A stretch of DNA of 64,000 nt from Hydrogenophaga sp. BPS33 (lineage in GTDB: Bacteria; Pseudomonadota; Gammaproteobacteria; Burkholderiales; Burkholderiaceae_C): positions 3,782,001 to 3,846,000 of the forward strand of contig NZ_CP044549.1 in assembly GCF_009859475.1 (NCBI RefSeq). The letters run 5' to 3'. The notes under the pieces were generated by a model. The model saw only the letters and a program-made list of their open reading frames with translations, did no database searches and was not told the DNA's origin. Shown here one piece after another: positions 9,190 to 16,123 of this stretch. Numbering within the stretch: position 1 is the first letter of the stretch; every line of letters starts with the position of its first letter. The position numbers were made by a program, and so were the translations under genes.

Positions 9190-10000
9190 GCGCGTTCATC
9201 CAGCTTGTGACGATGCGGTGCATCTGGCCCACACCATCGGTGAGCGACGCCGGCCCGGGCTGCAGGATGTCGGCCGACTTGATCTCGAACAACTGGCCGG
9301 TCTTCACCGCATTCACGGCTTGCCAGCCTTCGCGCGCCGCCACCTTCTCGGCACGGAAATGCTTGCCGCACCAGGAGCCGATGACGATGTCGGGATTGCG
9401 CCGCACGATCTCGGCGCCGTCGGCGATGATGCGGTCCTTGCCCATGGGCATGGCCGCGAGTTCGGGAAACACGTCGTCGCCCCCGGCGATGCCCAGCAGT
9501 TCGGACACCCAGCGGATGCCCGAGATGTGCGGCTCGTCCCATTCTTCGAAGAACACGCGCGGGCGGCGCCGGCCAGCGGCCTGCAACGCGGCCACGGAGG
9601 CACGGATGCCGTCGAGCCGCTCGCGCGTGGTGTCGATCCAGGCCTGCCCTTCTTGCGCGCAGCCCACAATGGCCGCGACCTGGAACAGCATGGAAAAAAT
9701 CTCGTCCACGCTGCGCTGGTTGAACACCGTCACCTGCACGCCGGCACGGATGAGCGAGGCCGCAATGTCGGCCTGCAGATCGGAGAAGCCGAACACACAG
9801 TCGGGCTTCAAGGCCAGGATCTTGTCGATCTTGGCGCTGAGGAACGCGCTGACCTTGGGCTTCTCCTCGCGCGCCCGGCGCGGGCGCACGGTGTAGCCCG
9901 AGATGCCGACGATGCGGTGCTCCTGCCCGAGCAGGTAGAGCCATTCGGTGGTCTCCTCGGTGAGGCAGACGATGCGTTGTGGACCCAGAGGCTTATTCAC
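9182..10000 (-). CDS. Cobalamin-binding protein of the BtuF fold without signal peptide
   Basis: Class III periplasmic-binding fold: RIVCLTEETTEWLYLLGQ at the N-terminus, then VGISGYTVRP, ILALKPDCVFGFSDLQ, FFEEWDEPHISGI and NPDIVIGSWCGKHF. The first residues (VNKPLGPQRIV) show no signal peptide or lipobox, unlike the other two binding proteins of the operon, so it may act in the cytoplasm or on another carrier. GTG 10000 is chosen: it overlaps the cobB stop (GTGA) and has AGGAG about 8 bases upstream. Length is 272 residues. It is annotated from fold and context; the ligand is inferred. Confidence 0.85.
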   Translation of the reverse strand: MNKPLGPQRIVCLTEETTEWLYLLGQEHRIVGISGYTVRPRRAREEKPKVSAFLSAKIDKILALKPDCVFGFSDLQADIAASLIRAGVQVTVFNQRSVDEIFSMLFQVAAIVGCAQEGQAWIDTTRERLDGIRASVAALQAAGRRRPRVFFEEWDEPHISGIRWVSELLGIAGGDDVFPELAAMPMGKDRIIADGAEIVRRNPDIVIGSWCGKHFRAEKVAAREGWQAVNAVKTGQLFEIKSADILQPGPASLTDGVGQMHRIVTSWMNAHG

Positions 10001-11328
10001 ACGGAATCTCCTGGCAGAAACAGCGATGCGGCAGCGGTGGGGCTGGACGCAAACCAGGCATGGAAGTAGCTGGCTTGCACCGAACCCACGCGGTACACGG
10101 CCTCGCCCAGGCCGCGCACGCCACCACGCAGGGCCTGGGTGTGCATCGCCGGGGTCAAGGCGGTCTCGCAGCGCGAATAGTGAAAGGTGTGGCCGCGCAA
10201 GCTGCCTTGGGCCAGGTCCAGTTGCTGCGGGCCGAGCGCGGCAAGGCGCTTGTGCATGCGCACCTCGCCGGGCAGCAGGCCCCAAGTGGCGTGTGCCGCA
10301 CCCTCGCCATCCACGATGCGGTCGAACAAGGGCATCATGCCGCCGCACTCGGCCCACACCGGCCGGCCGGCCCCGGCGTGCGCGCGCAGGCTCTCTTGCG
10401 TGCGGCGAGCGCCGGACAAGGCGGCCAGGTGCAGTTCGGGATAACCACCGGGCAACCAGGCCGCATCGCAAGCGGGCAGCGGCTCGTTGGCCAACGGCGA
10501 GAAGAAGACCAGCTCGGCACCGAGCGCGCACAGCGCATCGAGGTTGGCCGGGTAGATGAAACAGAAGGCCGCATCGCGCGCGATGGCGATGGTCCGGCCC
10601 TGCAGCAGCGGCGCGACGGCCTGCGCCTGGCGAGGCGCTTCGAAGCCCACGGACCAGCGGGCCAGCGCCGCGCCGTCCATCTGACCCAGCGCCGTGGCGG
10701 CCAGCGCGTCGGCGGCCGCGTCGAGCCGGGCCAGGGCATCGGGCAACTCGGCGGCCACGGTCAGCCCCAGATGGCGTTCGGGCAGCGCGAAGGCCGCATC
10801 GCGCGGCACGGCGCCCAGCCACGCCGACGGATCCTGGGCCAGCGCGTCCTGCAGCATCTGCGCATGGCGCTCGCCGGCCACGCGGTTGGCCAGCACACCG
10901 GCCCAGCGCAGTCCGGTGCGGTAATGCTGCAAGCCGAAGGCCAACGCGCCGAAGGTGCCGGCCATGGCCGAGGCGTCGATCACCGCGAGCACCGGCAAAC
11001 CGAAGCGCTGCGCCAGGTCGGCCGCGCTGGGTTCGCCGTCGAACAGGCCCATCACGCCTTCGACCACGATCAGATCGGACTGGGCGGCGGCGGCATGCAG
11101 GCGCGCGCGGGCATCGTCCTCGCCCGTCATCCAGAGATCGAGGTTGTGCACCGGCTGGCCGGTGGCCAGCGCGAGCCAGTGCGGGTCGAGAAAGTCCGGC
11201 CCGCACTTGAAGGCCCGCACCCGCCGGCCGGCGCGCGCGTGCAGGCGTGTCAGTGCCGCGGCCACGGTGGTCTTGCCCTGGCCCGAGGCCGGGGCTGCCA
11301 CCAGAATGGCCGGGCAAGCCTGCGTCAC
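9997..11328 (-). CDS. cobB: Cobyrinic acid a,c-diamide synthase
   Basis: Glutamine-dependent amidotransferase (CobB/CbiA) that amidates the a and c side chains of (hydrogeno)cobyrinate. The N-terminal dethiobiotin-synthase-like ATP site APASGQGKTT is at residues 12-21, followed by AFKCGPDFLDPHWL and VVEGVMGLFDG. The C-terminal class I glutaminase domain has the nucleophile elbow WAECGGMM and a final GHTFHYSRCE segment. The GTG start at 11328 overlaps the btuB stop. At 443 residues it has family length. Two dozen C-terminal residues beyond the usual end show nothing notable. Confidence 0.94.
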   Translation of the reverse strand: MTQACPAILVAAPASGQGKTTVAAALTRLHARAGRRVRAFKCGPDFLDPHWLALATGQPVHNLDLWMTGEDDARARLHAAAAQSDLIVVEGVMGLFDGEPSAADLAQRFGLPVLAVIDASAMAGTFGALAFGLQHYRTGLRWAGVLANRVAGERHAQMLQDALAQDPSAWLGAVPRDAAFALPERHLGLTVAAELPDALARLDAAADALAATALGQMDGAALARWSVGFEAPRQAQAVAPLLQGRTIAIARDAAFCFIYPANLDALCALGAELVFFSPLANEPLPACDAAWLPGGYPELHLAALSGARRTQESLRAHAGAGRPVWAECGGMMPLFDRIVDGEGAAHATWGLLPGEVRMHKRLAALGPQQLDLAQGSLRGHTFHYSRCETALTPAMHTQALRGGVRGLGEAVYRVGSVQASYFHAWFASSPTAAASLFLPGDSV

Positions 11329-13169
11329 TTCTGCGGCGCCCAGTTCAGCGTGAGGAAGGCCGCGCGGCCCGGCTGGTTGTAGCCGTACGCGGTCTCGTAG
11401 AACTTGTCGCCCGCGTTGTTCAGGCGCAGCGCCAGCGACCAGTCCTTGTTCAGCGCATAACGCGCGTGCAGGTCCACCGTGCCGAAGCCCGGCAGGCGCC
11501 GCGCGTTGGCGGCATCGTCGAAGCGCTCGGCCACGAGCTGCACGGAAGCGCCCCAGGTCCAGGCGCCGAGCTTGTGGTCCAGGCTGGCGGACAGCACCTC
11601 GTCGGCACGGCGCTGCAGCTTGCGGTTGTTCTGCAGGTTGCGCGCGTCCAGCAGCTCCAGGTTGGTGGTCCAGCTCCACGCGCCAGCCGAGCCGGTGTAG
11701 GTGAGCGACCAACCTTCGATGCGCACACGCGGCACGTTGGCCACCGCCGGCTGCAGGGTGATGAAGCCGCGCACCCGGTTGTCAAAACGCGTGAGCTTGA
11801 CCTCGTGCGCGCCCTGCGTGTAGGTCAGGCCCGCTTCCCGGTTCTTGCCGCGCTCGGGTTGCGTACTCGGGTTGCCGTTGAAGAATGGGGACACGTAGTA
11901 CAGCGTGTTGAACGACGGCGCCTTGAACGAGGTGCCGTAGGCGATGTGCGGCCGCCAGTTCGGATTGAGCTGGTACCCATAGCTGGCGAAGCCGGTGGTG
12001 GCGCCGCCGAACTGCGAGTTCTCGTCGCGCCGCAGGTTGGCCTGCCAGAGGTGCTTGCCGGCCTGGCCGGTGAGGCCGACGAAGGCCGCATCGGTCGTGC
12101 GCGCGTTCACCGAATAGGCCTGCGTGCCCGACACCGATTCCTTGATCGACTCCGCCCCCACGAGCAGATTGCCGATGGCGGTGTTCCAGTCGTGCTGCAG
12201 CGTGATCTGCGTCTGGGTGGTGTTGAACACCGAGGGCACGACCGAGTTCTCGAAGCTGTCGGACTTGTCGTCGCTGCGCGAGATGCGCAACTGGGTGCGC
12301 GAGTCGGCCGACCATTGCCGGGTCAGGCCCCAGCCGGCCACGCGGGTCACCGCCTCCGAGCGCACGTCGAAGGTGCCCGGCCCCTGGTCGAACTGGCTGG
12401 TGGCGTTGGCTTGGGTGAAGTTGAGATCGGTGGTCCAGCCCGGCGCGAGCTTCCAGCGCAAGGAGGCGGAGAGGCTGTCCTGGTCGAAGCCGTCCTTGTC
12501 GGGGTTGTGGTTGCCGAAGGCCACGTTCGGGTTGGTCGACGAAAAGCCGTCTTCGCGCAGCGAGCCGACGCTCAGGTTGTAGGTGAGGCTGTCGTTGCCG
12601 CCGCTGAAACCGGCGGTGACTTCGTGGTGCCCGAAGCTGCCCACCGTCACGCTGGCTTGCGGGTGGAAACCTTTGGCGCCGCGCTTGGTGAAGACCTGCA
12701 CCACACCACCCACCGCGTCACTGCCGTACAGCGCCGATGCCGGTCCCTTGAGCACCTCGATGCGGTCGATCGCGCTCAGCGGGATGTTGTCCCAGCTGGC
12801 CGAGCCGGCGGTGCTGGAGCCGACACGCACGCCGTCCACCAGCAACAGCACGTGGCGGGTTTCGGTGCCCCGCACGAACAGGCCCGACTGCTTGCCGCGC
12901 CCGCCGTTGGCCGACATCTGCAGGCCGGCGCGGCGCGACAGCACCTCGGACAGCGAGCGCGCCGTGGACTGCGCGATGACCTCGGCGTCGATCAGGACGA
13001 CGTCGCTGAGCACCTCGTCGGTGCGGGTTTCGACCCGTGTGGCCGTGACCACGGTCTCGGCCAGGGAAGCTTCAGGGACAGATTGGGCGTGAACGGTGGA
13101 CGTGCACAGGCACGCCAGCGTGGCCAGCGAAATGGCGGCCAGTGGGGCGCGCGGTTTGCGGTTTTTCAT
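11325..13169 (-). CDS. btuB: TonB-dependent vitamin B12 outer-membrane receptor
   Basis: Outer-membrane corrinoid receptor, 614 residues. A signal peptide covers about residues 1-29 (VHAQS cleavage), a TonB box ETVVTATR lies at 38-45, then the plug domain (LSEVLSRRAGLQMSANGG, FVRGTETRHVLLLVDGVRVG, IDRIEVLKGPASALYGSDAVGG) and a beta-barrel that ends in the aromatic-rich strand FLTLNWAPQK. It is the first gene of the B12 operon and follows a cobalamin riboswitch. The stretch before the ATG has no clear Shine-Dalgarno, which fits control of initiation by the riboswitch expression platform. Confidence 0.95.
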   Translation of the reverse strand: MKNRKPRAPLAAISLATLACLCTSTVHAQSVPEASLAETVVTATRVETRTDEVLSDVVLIDAEVIAQSTARSLSEVLSRRAGLQMSANGGRGKQSGLFVRGTETRHVLLLVDGVRVGSSTAGSASWDNIPLSAIDRIEVLKGPASALYGSDAVGGVVQVFTKRGAKGFHPQASVTVGSFGHHEVTAGFSGGNDSLTYNLSVGSLREDGFSSTNPNVAFGNHNPDKDGFDQDSLSASLRWKLAPGWTTDLNFTQANATSQFDQGPGTFDVRSEAVTRVAGWGLTRQWSADSRTQLRISRSDDKSDSFENSVVPSVFNTTQTQITLQHDWNTAIGNLLVGAESIKESVSGTQAYSVNARTTDAAFVGLTGQAGKHLWQANLRRDENSQFGGATTGFASYGYQLNPNWRPHIAYGTSFKAPSFNTLYYVSPFFNGNPSTQPERGKNREAGLTYTQGAHEVKLTRFDNRVRGFITLQPAVANVPRVRIEGWSLTYTGSAGAWSWTTNLELLDARNLQNNRKLQRRADEVLSASLDHKLGAWTWGASVQLVAERFDDAANARRLPGFGTVDLHARYALNKDWSLALRLNNAGDKFYETAYGYNQPGRAAFLTLNWAPQK

Positions 13170-13195
13170 GATGAGAGAACAAGCGACACAGCCCT

Positions 13196-13260
13196 CACCG
13201 TCTTCCCCGACGGTGCCTGGGCGTCACGGTGGTGCGGCTGTCATGGACAGACGCACCACC
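13196..13260 (-). promoter_or_regulatory. Expression-platform hairpins downstream of the B12 riboswitch
   Basis: Between the riboswitch aptamer and btuB the minus-strand transcript can form two hairpins. The first has a perfect 9-bp stem GGTGGTGCG/CGCACCACC (13252-13260 with 13228-13236) and an inner CTGTC/GACAG stem. The second has a 7-bp stem CACCGTC/GACGGTG (13209-13215 with 13196-13202) whose loop is GGGGAA. The second lies about 27 bases before the btuB start. They are plausible switching helices; there is no U-run, so control of translation is more likely than termination. Confidence 0.6.
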
Positions 13261-13261
13261 A

Positions 13262-13470
13262 CCTTGTTGGCCGGTATCCGGGCTGGCAGAACGACCTCCA
13301 TCGCCTTCCCGGTCGACGCCTTCGCGTCATCCAGTGGCTGCGGGATGAAAGTTGAAGATGCCATGGGCACCTTCGTCTGCTTACCGTTGCGGGGGCAGCG
13401 CAGGTTAGGCGGTTCCAGCGATGGTCGCGCCCTCCTGCTTCCCGTTGAACTGCGGCATGTGAACCACACC
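13262..13470 (-). promoter_or_regulatory. Cobalamin (AdoCbl) riboswitch controlling the btuB-cob operon
   Basis: On the minus strand the conserved aptamer elements appear in order: CTGCCCCCGCAACGGTAAGC (about 13378-13397), CAGACGAAGGTGCCC, the GCCACTGG turn, the CGACCGGGAAGGCG block, and the B12 box GCCAGCCCGGATACCGGCC (13269-13287). These match the known consensus very closely. The element ends about 95 bases before btuB. It would repress the whole uptake and synthesis operon when coenzyme B12 is abundant. Confidence 0.93.
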
Positions 13471-13517
13471 GCGAGCACCAACAGCGCGCATTCTAAGCCG
13501 GCGCTGCGGGGCAACCC

Positions 13518-13523
13518 TACAAT
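13518..13523 (+). promoter_or_regulatory. Candidate -10 box for the zapB-like/zapA unit
   Basis: TACAAT matches the sigma-70 -10 consensus in five of six positions and sits about 22 bases before the ATG at 13546, so the transcript would have a very short leader. The -35 is not convincing. It diverges from the B12 riboswitch transcript. Confidence 0.4.
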
Positions 13524-13545
13524 GCCCCAACAGCAAGTCCCGACC

Positions 13546-13785
13546 ATGGCCGATCCCAAGCACTTAGACCAGATCACCGAACGCGTGGAGCGGCTGTTGC
13601 TGCGCCACGAGGAACTGCAACGCACCAACAGCCTGCTGGTCGATCAGGTGCAGGCCCTGCAGGCCGAACGCGATGCGCTCAAATCCCGGTTGATGGCCGC
13701 GCGCGCGCGCATTGATGCGCTGCTCGAACGCCTGCCACCCGACGTGGTGCAGGCCATCCACGAAACCCGCAAGGAGCGGTCATGA
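13546..13785 (+). CDS. ZapB-like small coiled-coil protein (TIGR02449-type)
   Basis: A 79-residue all-helical protein: LDQITERVERLLLRHEELQRTNSLLVDQVQALQAERDAL shows a heptad pattern and is predicted to be a coiled coil, resembling the ZapB-like proteins encoded next to zapA in betaproteobacteria. Its likely role is in Z-ring organisation during division. ATG 13546 is chosen because a -10 box covers the earlier in-frame ATG at 13522. zapA starts 91 bases downstream in the same direction, supporting a shared function. The assignment rests on context and coiled-coil character. Confidence 0.8.
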   Translation: MADPKHLDQITERVERLLLRHEELQRTNSLLVDQVQALQAERDALKSRLMAARARIDALLERLPPDVVQAIHETRKERS

Positions 13786-13876
13786 GCGCTGCGCCGGGCC
13801 GCCCCAAGCAAGCCCGCACCGCAGGCGGAGCCGAAGGTTCACTTATGAGCGCAGTGCGCAGCACGGAGGTATTCCC

Positions 13877-14254
13877 ATGAGCAAGCCCGGCAGCAAACAG
13901 ATCGAAGTGCAGATCATGGGCCAGAGCTACCTGCTCTCGTGCCCACCCGGTGGCGAAGCCTCGCTGCTCGACGCGGTGGAACGCGTGGACACCGCCATGT
14001 GCCGCATCCGCGACGCGGGCAAGGTCAAGGCGCGCGACCGCATCGCGGTGCTGGCCTCGCTCAACCTCGCGTTCGAGCTCTCGCAAAAAGAGGCCGAGAG
14101 TTTTCAGGCATCGTCTTTTGCGCAGGCCGAGAACAGCGCCTTCGCCGAAGCCAGCTTCGATGCCGAGCCCCTGGACCCGCAGACCCAGGCCCGCGTGGAA
14201 GACTTGATGCGCCGCCTCGATCAGACGCTGGACAAAGACGGTCGCCTGCTCTGA
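13877..14254 (+). CDS. zapA: Cell division protein ZapA
   Basis: Z-ring associated protein that cross-links FtsZ filaments. The 125 residues show the ZapA layout: an N-terminal beta part (KQIEVQIMGQSYLLSCPPG), the LLDAVERVDTAMCRIRDAGKVKARDRIAVLASLNLAFEL core, then a helix that mediates dimerisation. A strong GGAGGT (13865-13870) sits 6 bases before the ATG. The C-terminal 40 residues are acidic and variable. The gene lies directly upstream of the 6S RNA gene, a conserved arrangement in proteobacteria. Confidence 0.93.
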   Translation: MSKPGSKQIEVQIMGQSYLLSCPPGGEASLLDAVERVDTAMCRIRDAGKVKARDRIAVLASLNLAFELSQKEAESFQASSFAQAENSAFAEASFDAEPLDPQTQARVEDLMRRLDQTLDKDGRLL

Positions 14255-14327
14255 GGCAGGTGAGCGCGCCGCCCGTCATCGCGCGAACTTTATCGACCGA
14301 TGGTGCGCCCGCACCATGAGCAGCGCC

Positions 14328-14333
14328 TACAAT
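14328..14333 (+). promoter_or_regulatory. -10 box of the 6S RNA gene
   Basis: TACAAT lies 6-7 bases before the expected 6S RNA 5' end. No good -35 hexamer is visible at the right distance. The position matches the start of the pairing 5' arm of the RNA. Confidence 0.55.
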
Positions 14334-14338
14334 CCAAA

Positions 14339-14514
14339 CCGTCTGCAGTGCGCGCCGGGCTTTATATTTCCTTGAACCAATGCTCATTGAGCCCGGGCTT
14401 GGTACATTGCGTGGCTGGTGCGAGCGTCTCGCGTCAGATGAACCCGAAGCCACGCTGCCCTTGCCCACCTGAACCCCGGTTCAGGATGCCGGTCCGGCGG
14501 CACTTGCAGACACC
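14339..14514 (+). ncRNA. ssrS: 6S RNA (regulator of sigma-70 RNA polymerase)
   Basis: About 175 nt between zapA and a downstream gene. The 5' arm GTCTGCAGTGC pairs with the 3' arm GCACTTGCAGAC to give the closing stem, and the interior has the long, partly paired hairpin with a central bulge (GCCGGGC..GAGCCCGGGC and TGGCTGGTGCGAG..CTCGCG regions) that mimics an open promoter. The location after zapA is the conserved one. A T-run (TTTTCT, 14515-14520) follows the 3' arm and may act as terminator or processing site. Confidence 0.88.
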
Positions 14515-14523
14515 TTTTCTCCC

Positions 14524-15339
14524 ATGCCCCTTGATCCCCTGTTGATCGCAGAGTTGGCCGCGCTCGGCCTTGGCACCGGTTTTCTCGCAGGCTTGCTGGG
14601 CGTCGGTGGAGGCATGTTGATGGTGCCCTTCATCACCTTCATCCTCGCGCAACAAGGCGTCGAGGCGGACCTCGCGGTCAAGATGGCCATCGCCACGTCC
14701 ATGGCCACCATCATCTTCACGTCCATCTCCAGCGTTCGCGCGCACCACAAACGCGGTGCCGTGCGCTGGGACATCGTCAAGGGCCTGGCACCGGGCATCG
14801 TGCTGGGCTCGGCCATCACCAGCCTGGGCATCTTCGCCCTGCTCAAAGGCTCCTGGCTGGCTTTTGTCTTCGCGGGCTTCGTCGGTTTCTCGGCCACGCA
14901 GATGCTGATCGACCGCAAACCCAAGCCGTCTCGCACGCTGCCCCGCACAACGGGACTCGTGGGCGCCGGCGGCGTCATCGGCATGCTCTCGGGCTTGGTC
15001 GGCGCGGGCGGCGGCTTCGTCAGCGTGCCCTTCATGACCTGGTGCAACGTGACCATTCACAACGCAGTGGCCACGAGCGCCGCGCTGGGTTTTCCGATCG
15101 CGCTGGCCAATGCCATCGGCTACGTCATATCGGGCCGCAACCTGCAGAACCTGCCGACAGGGTCGTTCGGCTACCTCTATCTGCCCGCGCTGGTGGTCAT
15201 CGCGAGCATGAGCGTGCTGATGGCGCCGCTGGGCGTGAAGGCCGCGCACGCACTGCCCGTGCGAGCGCTCAAGCGGGTGTTCGCCTGCCTGCTCTACTCG
15301 CTCGCGGCGTACATGCTCTACAAGGGGCTGACCGCCTGA
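14524..15339 (+). CDS. TauE/SafE family membrane permease
   Basis: Predicted anion exporter of the COG0730 family, 271 residues with about 8 membrane segments and two internally similar halves: GLLGVGGGMLMVPFITF near the N-terminus and GLVGAGGGFVSVPFMTW in the second half, both family signatures. Members move sulfite, sulfoacetate or similar organosulfur anions; the substrate here is unknown. The ATG follows the 6S RNA end by only 9 bases and has no Shine-Dalgarno, so translation may depend on processed or longer transcripts. Confidence 0.88.
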   Translation: MPLDPLLIAELAALGLGTGFLAGLLGVGGGMLMVPFITFILAQQGVEADLAVKMAIATSMATIIFTSISSVRAHHKRGAVRWDIVKGLAPGIVLGSAITSLGIFALLKGSWLAFVFAGFVGFSATQMLIDRKPKPSRTLPRTTGLVGAGGVIGMLSGLVGAGGGFVSVPFMTWCNVTIHNAVATSAALGFPIALANAIGYVISGRNLQNLPTGSFGYLYLPALVVIASMSVLMAPLGVKAAHALPVRALKRVFACLLYSLAAYMLYKGLTA

Positions 15340-15543
15340 GAGGCTGAGAAGGCCCCTCTGAAGCGCCTGCGTGAGGGGAAGTGTTGTTTTCCTCTACAAA
15401 AACCGGTGTTCCTCTTGCGCAAAGCTTGAAAAAACCGGGCCCCCCTCCTTGGATTGCGCATGCAACTCCATTAGCATGCGAGACACCAGTGAGAGAGCGC
15501 GTTCTCCGCTGGCGATTCGTCAACTTCTAGAAGGAAAATCATC

Positions 15544-15999
15544 ATGGCAACTGCGAAAAAAGCGCCCGCTAAAAAAGCGGCACCGGCCAAGAAGGCCGCA
15601 GCTCCTGCAAAGAAGGCCGCACCGGCCAAGAAGGCAGCAGCTCCTGCGAAGAAGGCTGCACCGGCCAAGAAGGCTGCAGCACCCGCGAAGAAGGCCGCTC
15701 CGGCCAAGAAGGCAGCAGCTCCTGCGAAGAAGGCTGCTCCCGCCAAGAAGCGCACCCCCAACGCTGCGTTCATGAAGGCCCTGACCCCCAGCGCCGCTCT
15801 GGCCGCCATCGTGGGCGCCGCTCCGCTGCCACGCACCGAAGTCACCAAGAAGATCTGGGACTACATCAAGAAGAACAAGCTGCAGGACTCGGTCAACCGC
15901 CGCATGATCAACGCCGACGCCAAGCTGAAGGAAATCTTCAAGAAGGCCCAGGCGTCCATGTTCGAGATGACCAAGCTGGTCAATGCGCACCTGAAGTGA
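15544..15999 (+). CDS. SWIB/MDM2-domain protein with histone-H1-like tail
   Basis: A 151-residue basic protein. Residues about 5-70 are a run of near-perfect Lys/Ala/Pro repeats of the type AAPAKKAAPAKK, as in bacterial histone H1-like proteins. Residues about 74-151 form a SWIB domain (MKALTPSAALAAIVGAAPLP, KKIWDYIKKNKLQD, INADAKLKEIF). It probably binds DNA and shapes nucleoid structure; chlamydial SWIB proteins are the known relatives. AGAAGGAAA lies just before the ATG. A strong hairpin terminator follows the gene, so it appears monocistronic. Confidence 0.9.
   Translation: MATAKKAPAKKAAPAKKAAAPAKKAAPAKKAAAPAKKAAPAKKAAAPAKKAAPAKKAAAPAKKAAPAKKRTPNAAFMKALTPSAALAAIVGAAPLPRTEVTKKIWDYIKKNKLQDSVNRRMINADAKLKEIFKKAQASMFEMTKLVNAHLK
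15559..15750 (+). repeat. In-frame tandem repeat encoding the AAPAKK tail
   Basis: The nucleotide sequence repeats units close to GCACCGGCCAAGAAGGCN GCAGCTCCTGCGAAG about 8 times with small changes. This can expand or contract by slippage or recombination without loss of frame. Confidence 0.8.
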
Positions 16000-16040
16000 T
16001 CTGCTTGCCCACGCTGCAACGGCGTGGCGACGATCCTCGA

Positions 16041-16066
16041 GCAAAGCCGACGCGAGTCGGCTTTGC
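16041..16066 (+). terminator. Intrinsic terminator after the SWIB gene
   Basis: A perfect 11-bp stem GCAAAGCCGAC/GTCGGCTTTGC with a GCGA tetraloop, 41 bases after the stop codon, followed by CGTTTGTG. The T-tract is short but the stem is strong. Confidence 0.75.
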
Positions 16067-16123
16067 CGTTTGTGCGCCCACCGCGCTCCAGGCGCTGCGG
16101 GACATGTGAGAAACTGCAACACC

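Noticed and set aside
11247..13355. Long plus-strand frame opposite btuB
   Set aside because: It is opposite a clear TonB receptor with signal peptide and TonB box.
13262..13470. Small ORFs in the riboswitch region
   Set aside because: They follow from riboswitch sequence and lack ribosome sites; the aptamer explains the conservation.
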